Shown piece after piece: positions 15,232-24,612 of a stretch of 64,000 nucleotides of DNA. The stretch lies in contig NZ_JANUXV010000001.1 of assembly GCF_024814355.1 (NCBI RefSeq), positions 496,001 through 560,000 of the forward strand. The letters are read 5' to 3'. The position numbers were made by a program, and so were the translations under genes. Source of the stretch: Gleimia sp. 6138-11-ORH1. GTDB taxonomy: Bacteria; Actinomycetota; Actinomycetes; Actinomycetales; Actinomycetaceae. Below the pieces are notes generated by a model. The model saw nothing but the letters and a program-made list of their open reading frames with translations. It was not told the DNA's origin and made no database searches. The first letter of the stretch is position 1. The number at the start of each line of letters is the position of its first letter.

Positions 15232-17877
15232 ATGAGCGAAGCAAAACTATTAATTATCGACGGACACTCCATGGCTTTTCGCGCCTTTTTTGCGCTTCCA
15301 GTAGAAAACTTCACCACCTCCACCGGGCAGGCAACTAACGCGATCTACGGCTTTGTCACCATGATGCTACGCCTGATTGAAGAACACCAGCCCACCCACC
15401 TGGCAGTAGCTTTCGATACTTCCAACGGCTCATTCCGCAACGAAGAATACAGCGAATACAAAGCCGGACGCGCAGAAACCCCCCAGGAATTTAAAGGCCA
15501 AGTTGGGCTAATCAAACAAGTCTTGGAAAATATGGGAATCACCTGGCTTACCGCCGACGGGTATGAAGCAGACGATATTTTAGCCACTTTAGCTACCTTA
15601 GGAGAAGCTAAAGACATGGATGTTCTACTGGCATCGGGCGACCGAGATTCCTTCCAACTTATCAGCGATAAAGTTAAAGTCATTTACCCGGGACGAACCC
15701 CGGCCGATCTGAAACTGATGGATGCTGCCGCAGTTGAAGCTCGCTACGGTGTCCCCCCACAGTGGTACCCACATATTGCCGCTCTAACCGGTGAAAAAGC
15801 AGATAACCTCCCCGGTGTCCCCGGAGTTGGTGAAAAAACCGCTGCCCAGTGGGTACAGCAATACGGTGGTTTAGAAGGGGTAATCGCCAACGCCGACAAA
15901 ATCAAAGGAAAACGCGGGGAAGCCCTACGAGAAGCGATCCCCGCAGTGGAACGTAACCGGCGACTAAACCAGTTACTCACCGATGTGAAACTACCCGTCA
16001 GCGTTGAAGAACTCCAGCGCACGGCAATAAATCGTAGCGGCTTAAACGAATTATTCGACGTTTTAGAGTTCAATCGCCTGAGGCAAAGAGTATTTGCCTT
16101 AGATGGTGAAACAGGGGAAGAAAACTCTGATTCGCGCTTACCTGAAGTTGAAATAACAACGCAGACCGATCTAAAGCAGCTGGCCAGCTGGGTGGAAAAA
16201 ATCCCCGCAGGGGAGCCACTTGTTTTAGCAACTGAAGTGCTTAACCGTGAAGTAGAAGCCATTTGTCTTTACTATGCCACTGCAAAAGCCGGTTTTGCTT
16301 TTGCCTGTGAACCAAGAGATTTAGATGCGGTGCAAACGAAACACCTGGAGGGGTGTCTCGCATCCCACCCAATCATCACTCATGATGCTAAAGGACTGCG
16401 GCACGCGTTCAAAAACTCTGGGTTAAATCTTCCCGCTCCAGCAGATGACGTGGAGTTAGCCGCCTATCTTTTAGGGCCAGACCAAAGAGATTATTCCCTC
16501 CGCACTTTAGCGGAAAAATATTTGGGAATCTTTTTAGCACCGCAAGAAGAACAGCTGACTCTTTTACGTGATTACGTGTCCTTAACACAATCAGCGCAGG
16601 TGATTGCCCGGTTAGCAGTGGAGTTCAAACGCCGGTTGCAACGAGACGAACTGTGGGACCTCTACCGGAATCTGGAACTTCCTGTCCAAAGTGATCTTTA
16701 CGAGTTGGAAGATACCGGCATTGCTATGTCGATGGAGGTGCTCAATCAGCTGCTTAGTGAACTTACTGAGCAAGTGGAAAGAGCTGAAGAAGCTGCTTAT
16801 AACGCGATTGGTCATAAGGTAAATCTTTCTTCTCCAATGCAGTTACAGACGGTGCTTTTTGAAGAGTTGCAGATGCCTAAAACTAAACGCACGAAACGCG
16901 GCTACACTACTAACGCAGAGGCTTTAGCTGACTTATATGCGAAAACTCAGCATCCTTTCTTAAAGTATCTTTTGGAACACCGCGATAAGATTAAACTTCG
17001 CCAGATTGTTGAAGGGCTTATTAACGCAGTTCGCGAGGACGGGCGGATTCACACTACTTTCCAGCAGACTGTGGCTGCTACCGGACGGCTTTCATCGACG
17101 GAACCGAATCTGCAGAATATTCCTGCGCGGACTGCTGAAGGAATGCGGATTAGAGCTGCTTTTGTGCCCGGCCAGGGGTATGATCAGCTGATGACTGTGG
17201 ACTATTCGCAGATTGAAATGCGGTTGATGGCCCATATGTCTGGGGATCAGGGTTTGATTGATGCGTTTAATTCCGGGGAAGATTTGCACCGCACCACAGC
17301 TGCTATGGTTTTCGGGGTTCCTGAAGCTGAAGTTACTCCGGCTTTGCGTTCGCAGATTAAGGCGACTTCCTATGGGTTAGCTTATGGGCTTTCTTCTTAT
17401 GGTTTGTCTCAGCAGTTGGGGATTCCGGTGCCGGAGGCGGCGAAGTTGAAAGCCGATTACCTGCAGCGTTTTGGCGGGGTGGCTCACTTTTTAGAAAAGA
17501 CAGTTGAGGATGCTCGAGGGCGGGGTTATACCTCCACTATGATGGGGCGGCGCCGCTATTTGCCGGACTTAAATGCAGCTAATCAAAATCTTCGCGCGAT
17601 GGCGCAAAGAGCAGCATTGAATGCACCTATCCAAGGAACGGCAGCTGACATTATTAAGCTGGCGATGCATCAGGTAATGCAGAAATTTAAAGAAGCTAAA
17701 TTAGCTTCCCGGGTGCTTTTGCAAGTTCATGACGAATTAGTCTTAGAAGTAGTGGACTCTGAAATCGCAGAAGTTACTAAGATTGTGACTGAGCTGATGG
17801 GGAGTGTAGTGCAGTTAAGCGTGCCATTAGATGTTTCGGTTGGGGTGGGAAGCTCCTGGCAGGATGCGGCCCATTAA
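15232..17877 (+). CDS. polA: DNA polymerase I
   Basis: This 881-residue repair and Okazaki-fragment polymerase has three parts. Residues 1 to about 290 form the 5'-nuclease, with YEADDILAT, SGDRDSFQL and GEKADNLPGVPGVGEKTA. Residues about 300-480 are a 3'-5' exonuclease-like domain. The rest is the family A polymerase with motif A DYSQIEMRLMAHMSGD, motif B RSQIKATSYG and motif C VHDEL. The exonuclease DxE motif is altered (VLATEVLNREVEAI), so proofreading is probably lost, as in mycobacterial PolA. AAGGAAAG 3 nt before the ATG fixes the start. It is the natural partner of UvrABC, which are also in this window. Confidence 0.97.
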   Translation: MSEAKLLIIDGHSMAFRAFFALPVENFTTSTGQATNAIYGFVTMMLRLIEEHQPTHLAVAFDTSNGSFRNEEYSEYKAGRAETPQEFKGQVGLIKQVLENMGITWLTADGYEADDILATLATLGEAKDMDVLLASGDRDSFQLISDKVKVIYPGRTPADLKLMDAAAVEARYGVPPQWYPHIAALTGEKADNLPGVPGVGEKTAAQWVQQYGGLEGVIANADKIKGKRGEALREAIPAVERNRRLNQLLTDVKLPVSVEELQRTAINRSGLNELFDVLEFNRLRQRVFALDGETGEENSDSRLPEVEITTQTDLKQLASWVEKIPAGEPLVLATEVLNREVEAICLYYATAKAGFAFACEPRDLDAVQTKHLEGCLASHPIITHDAKGLRHAFKNSGLNLPAPADDVELAAYLLGPDQRDYSLRTLAEKYLGIFLAPQEEQLTLLRDYVSLTQSAQVIARLAVEFKRRLQRDELWDLYRNLELPVQSDLYELEDTGIAMSMEVLNQLLSELTEQVERAEEAAYNAIGHKVNLSSPMQLQTVLFEELQMPKTKRTKRGYTTNAEALADLYAKTQHPFLKYLLEHRDKIKLRQIVEGLINAVREDGRIHTTFQQTVAATGRLSSTEPNLQNIPARTAEGMRIRAAFVPGQGYDQLMTVDYSQIEMRLMAHMSGDQGLIDAFNSGEDLHRTTAAMVFGVPEAEVTPALRSQIKATSYGLAYGLSSYGLSQQLGIPVPEAAKLKADYLQRFGGVAHFLEKTVEDARGRGYTSTMMGRRRYLPDLNAANQNLRAMAQRAALNAPIQGTAADIIKLAMHQVMQKFKEAKLASRVLLQVHDELVLEVVDSEIAEVTKIVTELMGSVVQLSVPLDVSVGVGSSWQDAAH

Positions 17878-18105
17878 GACGGGCTGAAATGGCAAGTGGG
17901 AAGGGAAAATTCTTTCGAGGCTTTGATACAAACGGTAAATGAGAGGTATCTCTCTTAAATAGTTGAGGTGGATAGTTAAAACTGCTATTTAATCTGCAAA
18001 CTGCCTGATAGTATTGAATTTGGTGTGCTTTAGAAGTTTTTATTTGTAAAACACACTGTAGAAAATTGTCCATATACTAGTTTAAAAAACGGGGAACATA
18101 TTTTT

Positions 18106-19557
18106 ATGACCACCTCTAAGCCCCAGATCGAGCAGATTGCCGTTAATGACATTGGCTCGCGCGAAGACCTGATCGCAGCTATCGACGAAACCTTCAAGTA
18201 CTTCAAAGAAGGCGACATTGTCGAAGGTACTGTTGTGAAGGTAGACCACGATGAAGTATTAGTTGATATCGGTTACAAGACCGAAGGTACTATTCTTTCA
18301 CGGGAACTATCCATCAAACACGATATTGCTCCAGAAGATATCGTTAAAGTTGGCGATAAGATTGAAGCTCTTGTCCTCCAGCTGGAAGACAAAGACGGAA
18401 TGCGTCTGCTGTTGTCCAAGAAGCGCGCTCAGTACGAACGCGCATGGGGCACCATTGAAAAGGTTAAGGAAGAAGACGGTATTGTTACCGGTACCGTAAT
18501 CGAAGTTGTTAAGGGCGGTTTGATCCTTGACATCGGATTACGTGGCTTCCTCCCAGCATCCTTGGTTGAAATGCGTCGCGTTCGTGACCTGGCTCCATAC
18601 ATTGGCCGCGAACTTGAAGCAAAGATTATTGAACTGGATAAGAACCGTAACAACGTTGTTCTATCCCGTCGTTCCTTCCTGGAACAAACTCAGTCCGAAG
18701 TACGCACCAACTTCCTGCACACTCTGCAGAAGGGACAGGTACGTACCGGCGTTGTTTCCTCCATTGTTAACTTTGGTGCATTCGTTGACCTGGGCGGCGT
18801 AGACGGCCTGGTACACGTATCCGAACTTTCCTGGAAGCACATTGACCACCCAGCAGAAGTTGTTGAAGTTGGCGACGAAGTAACCGTTGAGGTACTTGAA
18901 GTAGACATGAGCCGCGAACGCGTCTCCCTGTCTTTGAAGGCCACCATGGAAGACCCATGGCAAGCATTCGCTCGCACCCACGCATTGGGACAGGTAGTAC
19001 CAGGCAAGGTCACCAAGCTGGTTCCATTCGGCGCATTTGTTCGCGTTGAAGATGGCATCGAAGGTTTGGTTCACATTTCTGAACTGGCACAGCGTCACAT
19101 TGAAGCTCCAGAACAGGTTGTGAAGGTAGGCGACGGAGCATTCGTTAAGATCATCGACATTGATCTGGAACGTCGTCGTATTTCCCTCTCCTTGAAGCAG
19201 GCTAACGAGGGTGTAGACCCAACTTCTGAAGACTTCGATCCATCCCTCTACGGTATGGCTGCAGAGTACGACGAAAATGGTAACTACAAGTACCCTGAAG
19301 GCTTCGACCCAGAAACCCAGGAATGGATGGAAGGCTACGAAGCACAGCGTGAAGCATGGGAAGCAGAATACGCTGCAGCTCAGGAACGCTGGGAAGCTCA
19401 CAAGGCACAGGTTGCTAAAGCACTGGTAGAAGATGTTGAAGAAACTCCAGCTCCAGTTGAAGAAGAAGCATCCTACGAAACTCCAGTTGAAAATGAAGGC
19501 ACTTTAGCTTCTGATGAAGCACTGGCTGCACTTCGCGACAAGCTAACTGGAAACTGA
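18106..19557 (+). CDS. rpsA: 30S ribosomal protein S1
   Basis: The 483-residue protein binds mRNA and helps load it on the 30S subunit. Four S1 (OB-fold) domains are visible at about 35-105, 120-190, 205-280 and 290-365, each with the G-x-V and VH(V/I)SEL pattern (for example FGAFVDLGGVDGLVHVSELSW and FGAFVRVEDGIEGLVHISELA). An acidic, aromatic tail (DPETQEWMEGYEAQREAWEAEYAAAQ) follows, as usual in actinobacterial S1. Codon choice is strongly biased, as expected for a highly expressed gene, which also creates long antisense frames. A 228-nt leader precedes it. Confidence 0.97.
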   Translation: MTTSKPQIEQIAVNDIGSREDLIAAIDETFKYFKEGDIVEGTVVKVDHDEVLVDIGYKTEGTILSRELSIKHDIAPEDIVKVGDKIEALVLQLEDKDGMRLLLSKKRAQYERAWGTIEKVKEEDGIVTGTVIEVVKGGLILDIGLRGFLPASLVEMRRVRDLAPYIGRELEAKIIELDKNRNNVVLSRRSFLEQTQSEVRTNFLHTLQKGQVRTGVVSSIVNFGAFVDLGGVDGLVHVSELSWKHIDHPAEVVEVGDEVTVEVLEVDMSRERVSLSLKATMEDPWQAFARTHALGQVVPGKVTKLVPFGAFVRVEDGIEGLVHISELAQRHIEAPEQVVKVGDGAFVKIIDIDLERRRISLSLKQANEGVDPTSEDFDPSLYGMAAEYDENGNYKYPEGFDPETQEWMEGYEAQREAWEAEYAAAQERWEAHKAQVAKALVEDVEETPAPVEEEASYETPVENEGTLASDEALAALRDKLTGN

Positions 19558-19577
19558 GCTTATAAAAGCTAAATAAA

Positions 19578-19606
19578 ATATGCGGGTGGATTTTCCACCC
19601 GCATAT
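19578..19606 (+). terminator. rpsA terminator
   Basis: A 13-bp perfect stem (ATATGCGGGTGGA and its complement) with a TTT loop, followed by TTTTTAT, is a textbook intrinsic terminator 20 nt after the rpsA stop. Confidence 0.9.
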
Positions 19607-19651
19607 TTTTATGCCGGAAAAATCATATATACTACTTCCTGCTTTGCCCCT

Positions 19652-19657
19652 TATAAT
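19652..19657 (+). promoter_or_regulatory. Putative -10 of coaE
   Basis: A perfect TATAAT lies 35 nt before the coaE ATG, between the rpsA terminator and the coaE Shine-Dalgarno. No strong -35 is visible, so the call rests on the hexamer and its position. Confidence 0.45.
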
Positions 19658-19692
19658 GGAATCGAAATCAACCTACTGAAAGGCAAATACAA

Positions 19693-20325
19693 ATGCAAGA
19701 CAAAGCACCCGCAGATAAAGTTTGGGTTGGTTTAACCGGTGGGATTGGCGCAGGTAAAAGCACAGTGAGCCAAATGCTGGCCAAAGCTGGGGCACATATC
19801 GTTGACGCAGACGTTTTAGCTAGATACGTGGCAACCCACCAGCCCGTATTAGAAGAACTGGCCGAACACTTCGGACCTAAAATCCTTACGGACACCACGC
19901 CACCTTTACTTATGCGCTCAACCCTTGCTGATATCGTTTTTCATGACGATGAAAAACTTGAGGAACTAAACCAGATTATGCACCCTAAAATCGCAGAAGC
20001 TGCTTTAGAAGAGTTGAATAAAGTACCTGCAGGTGAAGTTGGGGTTTACGATGCCGCTATCTTAGTAGATGAAGGTCGGCCCAGTTATTTAGACCTGGTG
20101 GTGGTAGTAGTTGCCGATGAGCTGACGCGAATCGAACGCCTGGTTAATGACCGGCAGATGACTATTGCGGACGCAAAAGCGCGCGTTGCTAACCAGATCA
20201 CTGATGAGCAACGCGCCCTCCACGCAGACTACGTGATTGATAACTCCGGTTCTCTTAGTGAGCTGAAGCAGCAGGTGCAACAGTTATGGGAAGCAATTCA
20301 ACAGCATCCAAAACTGCGCGATTAG
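19693..20325 (+). CDS. coaE: Dephospho-CoA kinase
   Basis: CoaE phosphorylates the 3'-hydroxyl of dephospho-CoA, the last step of coenzyme A synthesis. The 210-residue protein has the P-loop GGIGAGKST, the substrate-binding VDADVLAR, HPKI in the lid and the conserved VVADELTRIERL. The C-terminal UPF0157-type extension found in some actinobacterial CoaE proteins is absent. GAAAGG lies 9 nt before the ATG. Its last 71 nt overlap the 3' end of the convergent M81 peptidase gene, which is unusual. The rpsA-coaE order is common in actinobacteria. Confidence 0.95.
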   Translation: MQDKAPADKVWVGLTGGIGAGKSTVSQMLAKAGAHIVDADVLARYVATHQPVLEELAEHFGPKILTDTTPPLLMRSTLADIVFHDDEKLEELNQIMHPKIAEAALEELNKVPAGEVGVYDAAILVDEGRPSYLDLVVVVVADELTRIERLVNDRQMTIADAKARVANQITDEQRALHADYVIDNSGSLSELKQQVQQLWEAIQQHPKLRD

Positions 20326-21793
20326 TATCGAAAGGTACCATCGGACGGTCTATCATCGTATGTCCTAAACGCAGGAGATCCTGATCAACCCCACCTGGAG
20401 TTAAAGCCATCTTCCAATCGCGATGCAGATTATACAGATCTGGTTCTAAGTAACCGATTTTTACAACGATAAGATCGGCTGTCTGCGGATCTAAACCTAA
20501 GGTAGTGAACTTCTCTAAGTCACCAAACTGGTTTCTTTTTTCAGTTACTACCACGTCTAAACCGGTTTCCACCAGCTCTTCATGTACTGGGCGAAATACT
20601 CTTAATACTGCTGAAGTGCCGCCTAAACTATCTTCTGCAAGCTGAGTAACTTTCGCCGGGAAAGAAACTGGACCGGGCCAACGTGGATCGATCTTTCCGC
20701 CCACGGTAAAGTTGGCAATTTGCCCCACCCCAACTTCTTCAGCAAGTTCAATTGCTTGGCGATCGTGGAGAGAAACGCAGATGGTGTGTAACTTTCCAGA
20801 CATGGTGGGTTCCCATTGTAAGAGATGGTGGAGCGCATAGGTGACGTCATTTGCTCCACCGGCACCCGGATTATCCCCAGAGTCAGAGATGAAAGTGGGT
20901 CGTTGGGCGGTTTCTGCCCAGCATAGACAATTTTCCATCGTATCGACGGGGGCAACGAACTCGAACTCATCGCGCGCTTCCCAAATTTCCTGAGCCCAAC
21001 CAAGGGCTAACTGACTTAACTGGTCTGCCGGTAAATCTCCGGTGATTACTACAGCAGCTTTACAGCGCGGTTGATCCGCCCAGGCAAAACCAATCCAAAA
21101 CGCAGCATCTAAAACGCCTGGGAGTGACTCTAAATAGGGGATACGCGCGTAGAGGCGCTTAGCAGGTTCAATCCGAGTTGAGGTTTTTTCTCCCGGCAAA
21201 AGAATCGGGATATGAACTAAACTTTTGGCGGGTTTCCCCTGATTGCTCAACAGTCGCATGGCCAGGTTGTACATTGCGCGCCGACGTGATTCTAAAGCAT
21301 CCTCATGCGGAGCCATTCGATACGTGGTGAGCAGATCACAGGCGTGAAATAAGGTTTCCGACATATTCCCGTGTAGGTCTGTGGATAAAGACACCAGTAC
21401 GTCAGGGCCGATTACTTCCCGCAGTGCAGTGATTAAATCGCCCTCGGCATCTAGTAACCCAGTTACGCTCATTGCGCCGTGCACATCAAAGAAAAGCCCA
21501 TCTAGAGCAGCTGCGCGGTGTAGTTTGGAAACTTCGCTTACTATTTCTGCTTTCCACGCGTCGTATACAGGACGGTCGATTACTCCGCCGGGCAGTGCGC
21601 GCGCGTGGAATACTGGTAGCCAGTCGATGGCTTGGCTCCAGGTTTCTTCAATCCAAGAGTAGCGTTGTAACATGGCTTCTTTGCGTAGCACAGTGAAGTC
21701 GTGCTCGTAAGAAAGCTGGGGAGTGAAGGTGGAAGATTCAATATGAATTCCACAGATAGCTACCCGAGGGCGCCAAATTTTCGGCAATTCCAT
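20255..21793 (-). CDS. M81-family metallopeptidase (microcystinase C / MlrC-like)
   Basis: This 512-residue protein has the two-domain M81 layout. The N-terminal metal-binding half carries GIHIESSTF, FDVHGAM and STDLHGN (Asp139, His141) with YRMAPHED (His163). The C-terminal MlrC domain begins at ISDSGDNPGAGGANDVT. The founding member hydrolyses linear microcystin. Most homologues, including those beside peptide or sugar importers, have unknown substrates, probably small amides or D-amino-acid-containing peptides. It is cytoplasmic, with no signal peptide. AAAGGAG lies shortly before the ATG at 21793. It is the last gene of a minus-strand set with the fucosidase and the ROK regulator. It overlaps coaE tail to tail by 71 nt. 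Confidence 0.88.
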   Translation of the reverse strand: MELPKIWRPRVAICGIHIESSTFTPQLSYEHDFTVLRKEAMLQRYSWIEETWSQAIDWLPVFHARALPGGVIDRPVYDAWKAEIVSEVSKLHRAAALDGLFFDVHGAMSVTGLLDAEGDLITALREVIGPDVLVSLSTDLHGNMSETLFHACDLLTTYRMAPHEDALESRRRAMYNLAMRLLSNQGKPAKSLVHIPILLPGEKTSTRIEPAKRLYARIPYLESLPGVLDAAFWIGFAWADQPRCKAAVVITGDLPADQLSQLALGWAQEIWEARDEFEFVAPVDTMENCLCWAETAQRPTFISDSGDNPGAGGANDVTYALHHLLQWEPTMSGKLHTICVSLHDRQAIELAEEVGVGQIANFTVGGKIDPRWPGPVSFPAKVTQLAEDSLGGTSAVLRVFRPVHEELVETGLDVVVTEKRNQFGDLEKFTTLGLDPQTADLIVVKIGYLEPDLYNLHRDWKMALTPGGVDQDLLRLGHTMIDRPMVPFDTNRAVLDAVELLPITVAPAASAH

Positions 21794-21821
21794 TTTTTAC
21801 TCCTTTGTATTTGCCGGTAGT

Positions 21822-23201
21822 TTAAGCCTGATGATTTGGAAGGTGAAGAATGATTGGAAGGTTTGAATTTGCTGGTGGCAGTTTCACTTCTTGTCCCGGG
21901 GTAATGGGAATAGGGTAAGTATTCCCCTCCCAATACCAGTAGCCGGTAGTTTCAGGGAAATCTAAGGGAACTAGAAAGTGGGAGGCAGTCCGGTCACGAA
22001 TTACCACTGCCAGTCCCGCTGCCGGATGAGTTGCCGGCAGAAGCAGGTAACGTTCGTCAGTGGGAGAGGGGATGCAGGCAGGCTCCGCTAAATGTCGGAT
22101 CCAGGGGCGGGAACCATAGATGAACTTTCCATAGCGTTCCATCCACTTTCCTAAACCGCGGATGAGCGTTGCTTGGCGGGGTTCTAAACTGCCGTCGGCA
22201 TTGGGGCCAACATTGAGTAAGAGGTTTCCACCTTTGGAAACTACATCCGTAAAGTAAAGCAGCAGGCCTTTTAAGGTGAGGAAATCAGTATCAGCTTCAT
22301 GATGATTAACGCCGAAGGATTTCCCTAATCCGCGGGTTGCTTCCCAGGGTTTTTCGATAATATTTGCCACGTGCGTGTACTCGCGAGTGAGGTAACCGTG
22401 GTAGGGAATGCCCCACCTATCATTAACAATTCCCTCTGGAGTTTTTGTAAAAAATGTCTTTAATAACTGCGAGAGACTGTACTTTGTGTTGCTTTTACCG
22501 GCGTCTGGCCAATCTATGTCATTCCACAGTAGTTCCGGTTTGAAACGGTCGATTAGCTCAGTTAGTTGAGCGGCAGCGTACCGCGCAAAAGCAGGGTCAT
22601 TGCGACGGTAGGTGAAGATTTCACGATCAGATTGGATGGGAGGAAAATCTGCGCAGTGCCAGTCTAAGGCCCCTGAAAAATAGATCCCAACTTTAACGCC
22701 GGCTTCGCGGGTGAGTTTTGTGATTAGGTCAATAACGTCTAATTTGGCGCCGCGTTTAGCACTGTTGAAATCTGTTGTTTGAGTATCCCAAAGACAGAAA
22801 CCATCGTGGTGTTTAGCTGTGGGGACCAGGTACTTTGCTCCGGCTGCAACTAATAGTTTCACAGTTTCTGTGAGTTTATCTGCCTGTGGGGTGAATCGGT
22901 CTGCGAAATCCTCATATGAGGTACCCACTCCGAAGGATGCTTCATGGAACTTTCGACAAGGGGAGTTTTCGATGCGATAAGTATTTGCGTACCACTCGGC
23001 GTATTGGTGGTAGGTGTAGGCATCTTCAAGGGGGATAGTTTCTCCCTGGGGTTGATATGCCCAAGCGGGAATGGAATAGAGTCCGTAGTGAATAAAAAAG
23101 CCCAACTTTGCATCTAAAAACCACTGTGGTGTCTGTGTCTTTGGGTAGCTGGTTTGGGGTATTAGATCGGGTGGGCCAATGCGGGTTTCAAAATTAACCA
23201 T
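21822..23201 (-). CDS. Intracellular alpha-L-fucosidase (GH29)
   Basis: The 459-residue glycoside hydrolase family 29 enzyme releases alpha-L-fucose. The barrel starts at WFLDAKLGFFIHYG, TAKHHDGFCLWD contains the conserved His pair, and the nucleophile is Asp228 in LLWNDIDWPD, the same context as in the Thermotoga enzyme. GNLLLNVGPNADG is another GH29 hallmark, and a short beta-sandwich ends the protein. No signal peptide is visible, so it acts on imported fucosylated oligosaccharides or glycosides, which fits the importer encoded divergently. A conserved Glu for acid/base could not be assigned by eye. Confidence 0.93.
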   Translation of the reverse strand: MVNFETRIGPPDLIPQTSYPKTQTPQWFLDAKLGFFIHYGLYSIPAWAYQPQGETIPLEDAYTYHQYAEWYANTYRIENSPCRKFHEASFGVGTSYEDFADRFTPQADKLTETVKLLVAAGAKYLVPTAKHHDGFCLWDTQTTDFNSAKRGAKLDVIDLITKLTREAGVKVGIYFSGALDWHCADFPPIQSDREIFTYRRNDPAFARYAAAQLTELIDRFKPELLWNDIDWPDAGKSNTKYSLSQLLKTFFTKTPEGIVNDRWGIPYHGYLTREYTHVANIIEKPWEATRGLGKSFGVNHHEADTDFLTLKGLLLYFTDVVSKGGNLLLNVGPNADGSLEPRQATLIRGLGKWMERYGKFIYGSRPWIRHLAEPACIPSPTDERYLLLPATHPAAGLAVVIRDRTASHFLVPLDFPETTGYWYWEGNTYPIPITPGQEVKLPPANSNLPIILHLPNHQA

Positions 23202-23235
23202 GATGTCTCACTTAGCGGGTAGGGAAGAGAACTAA

Positions 23236-24426
23236 CTAATTTGTGGTGATTAAAGGGGTGTTTTGGTGGGGGAGGCTATTTCCCGGAACTGGTAGTAGCT
23301 GATTGCGGATAGCTTTATCTAAACCAATTAGCGCTGAGTACTGCCGGTGGGTGGAAAGTTCTACTTCAAGTTCTTCCGAAATCATCGAAAGGCAGGCGCT
23401 ATAGAGGGCGGCGCGTACCGCGGCTTTGAATAAGCCTACTTCTGAAAGTGATCCCCCCAGAATAACTGCCTGCGGATTGAGGAAATTCACTAGGGGAGCC
23501 AGGGCTTCTCCCAGGCGGGTTCCGGCGTTGCGGATTGCTGAGGTTACCTGTGGGTCAGCCAGTTCTGCGGTTTGGACCAGTGCTTGCATATTTGGGAGAG
23601 AAACCCCTTGGGATGCTAGGAATCTGCGGATGGAGTAACCGGAGGCAATAGTTTCTAAGCAACCGACTCTGCCGCAGGCGCAGGTGAGATTGGTGGAGGG
23701 GAAAGAGAAGGTGTGGGTGATGTCTCCGCCCAGTCCGTTTCCGCCGGTGTAGGGCTTACCGTCGATTACGTAACTTGCACCGATACCTGATCCGGTTTTC
23801 ACGTAGATGAAGTTTTGGTAGTTCTTTTCAGTTGCACCTACTTCGCCAAGTGCGGCGGCGCGGGCGTCATTGTCAATGTAGGCGGGGCAGTTCAGTTCTT
23901 TTGAGAGCATTTCTGCTACGGGGGCGTTATTCCAGTTGGGCATTCGTGCTGGAGAGATGATTGATTGGGTTTGCGGATTAACCGGCCCGGGGAGGGCGAG
24001 GGCGCAGGCGGTAAATTTCTTAACATTTAGGTTGGAGCTGTTAAGCATTGCTTCCCAGGTGGTAGCAATTTGGGAAAGAACTGTTTCGGGGCCATCACTT
24101 ATTTCTAGGGGAATTTCTTTCGTACTAACAATATGCCCTGCCCAGTCGGTAATTGCCAGTAAAGCGTGTTTGGAACCAAGTTCACCGAGGGCGATAACGG
24201 CCCTTGGTTCAACTACTTTGAACTGAGCTGCGCGGCGCCCTCCGGTGGAGGCGGAGGTGCCCACAACGGTGATTAAGTTTTCTTCTAAAAGGGCGCGGGT
24301 GAGGTTTGAGGCGGTCGAGGCTGAAATGTCAAGGATCCGCTTAATCTCGGCGCGTGAAGTGGCTTCGCCAGTTTGGATTAGCCGATAGGCGGCTTGGAGT
24401 AGCTCAGGTTTTACGGCAGGGGACAC
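23236..24426 (-). CDS. ROK-family transcriptional regulator (NagC/XylR-like)
   Basis: The 396-residue protein has an N-terminal winged helix-turn-helix (about 5-65, ATSRAEIKRILDISASTASNLTRALLEENLI). A ROK sugar-kinase fold follows, with the zinc-binding CACGRVGCLE, ETIASGYSI and GGSLSEVG segments; the ATP-loop GELGSKHA in place of DLGGTKI suggests a regulator without kinase activity. GTG 24426 has AAGGAA upstream. It is divergent from the importer genes and heads the minus-strand set with GH29 and M81, so it most likely represses both, relieved by a sugar or sugar phosphate. Its candidate operators are the palindromes at 24463-24492. Confidence 0.92.
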   Translation of the reverse strand: MSPAVKPELLQAAYRLIQTGEATSRAEIKRILDISASTASNLTRALLEENLITVVGTSASTGGRRAAQFKVVEPRAVIALGELGSKHALLAITDWAGHIVSTKEIPLEISDGPETVLSQIATTWEAMLNSSNLNVKKFTACALALPGPVNPQTQSIISPARMPNWNNAPVAEMLSKELNCPAYIDNDARAAALGEVGATEKNYQNFIYVKTGSGIGASYVIDGKPYTGGNGLGGDITHTFSFPSTNLTCACGRVGCLETIASGYSIRRFLASQGVSLPNMQALVQTAELADPQVTSAIRNAGTRLGEALAPLVNFLNPQAVILGGSLSEVGLFKAAVRAALYSACLSMISEELEVELSTHRQYSALIGLDKAIRNQLLPVPGNSLPHQNTPLITTN

Positions 24427-24462
24427 TTGCTTAATTCCTTGTAATTGTGAGGTATAAAATTC

Positions 24463-24492
24463 ATAAGTTATTGCAACTTATTGTAATAAGTT
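24463..24492. promoter_or_regulatory. Overlapping palindromic operators, probably for the ROK regulator
   Basis: Two perfect inverted repeats overlap: ATAAGTTATTGCAACTTAT (24463-24481) and AACTTATTGTAATAAGTT (24475-24492), sharing AACTTAT as a middle half-site. They lie between the divergent ROK gene and the importer lipoprotein. A direct repeat GTTATC (24511-24516 and 24521-24526) follows 19 nt later. Binding by the ROK protein is inferred from position. Confidence 0.6.
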
Positions 24493-24612
24493 TAGCGTAT
24501 TTTCTAAAAAGTTATCGAAAGTTATCACAAAATTGTAAAAATCCTGCTAGTCTCAAATTATCGGAAACTTGGCAGCCGATTTAAAATGCCGAATTTGAAA
24601 GGAGTTTCAAGG

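Noticed and set aside
18661-19401. 246-codon open frame antisense to rpsA
   Set aside because: It results from the strong codon bias of rpsA. Its translation is rich in Cys, Phe and Trp with no known pattern, and rpsA itself is certain.
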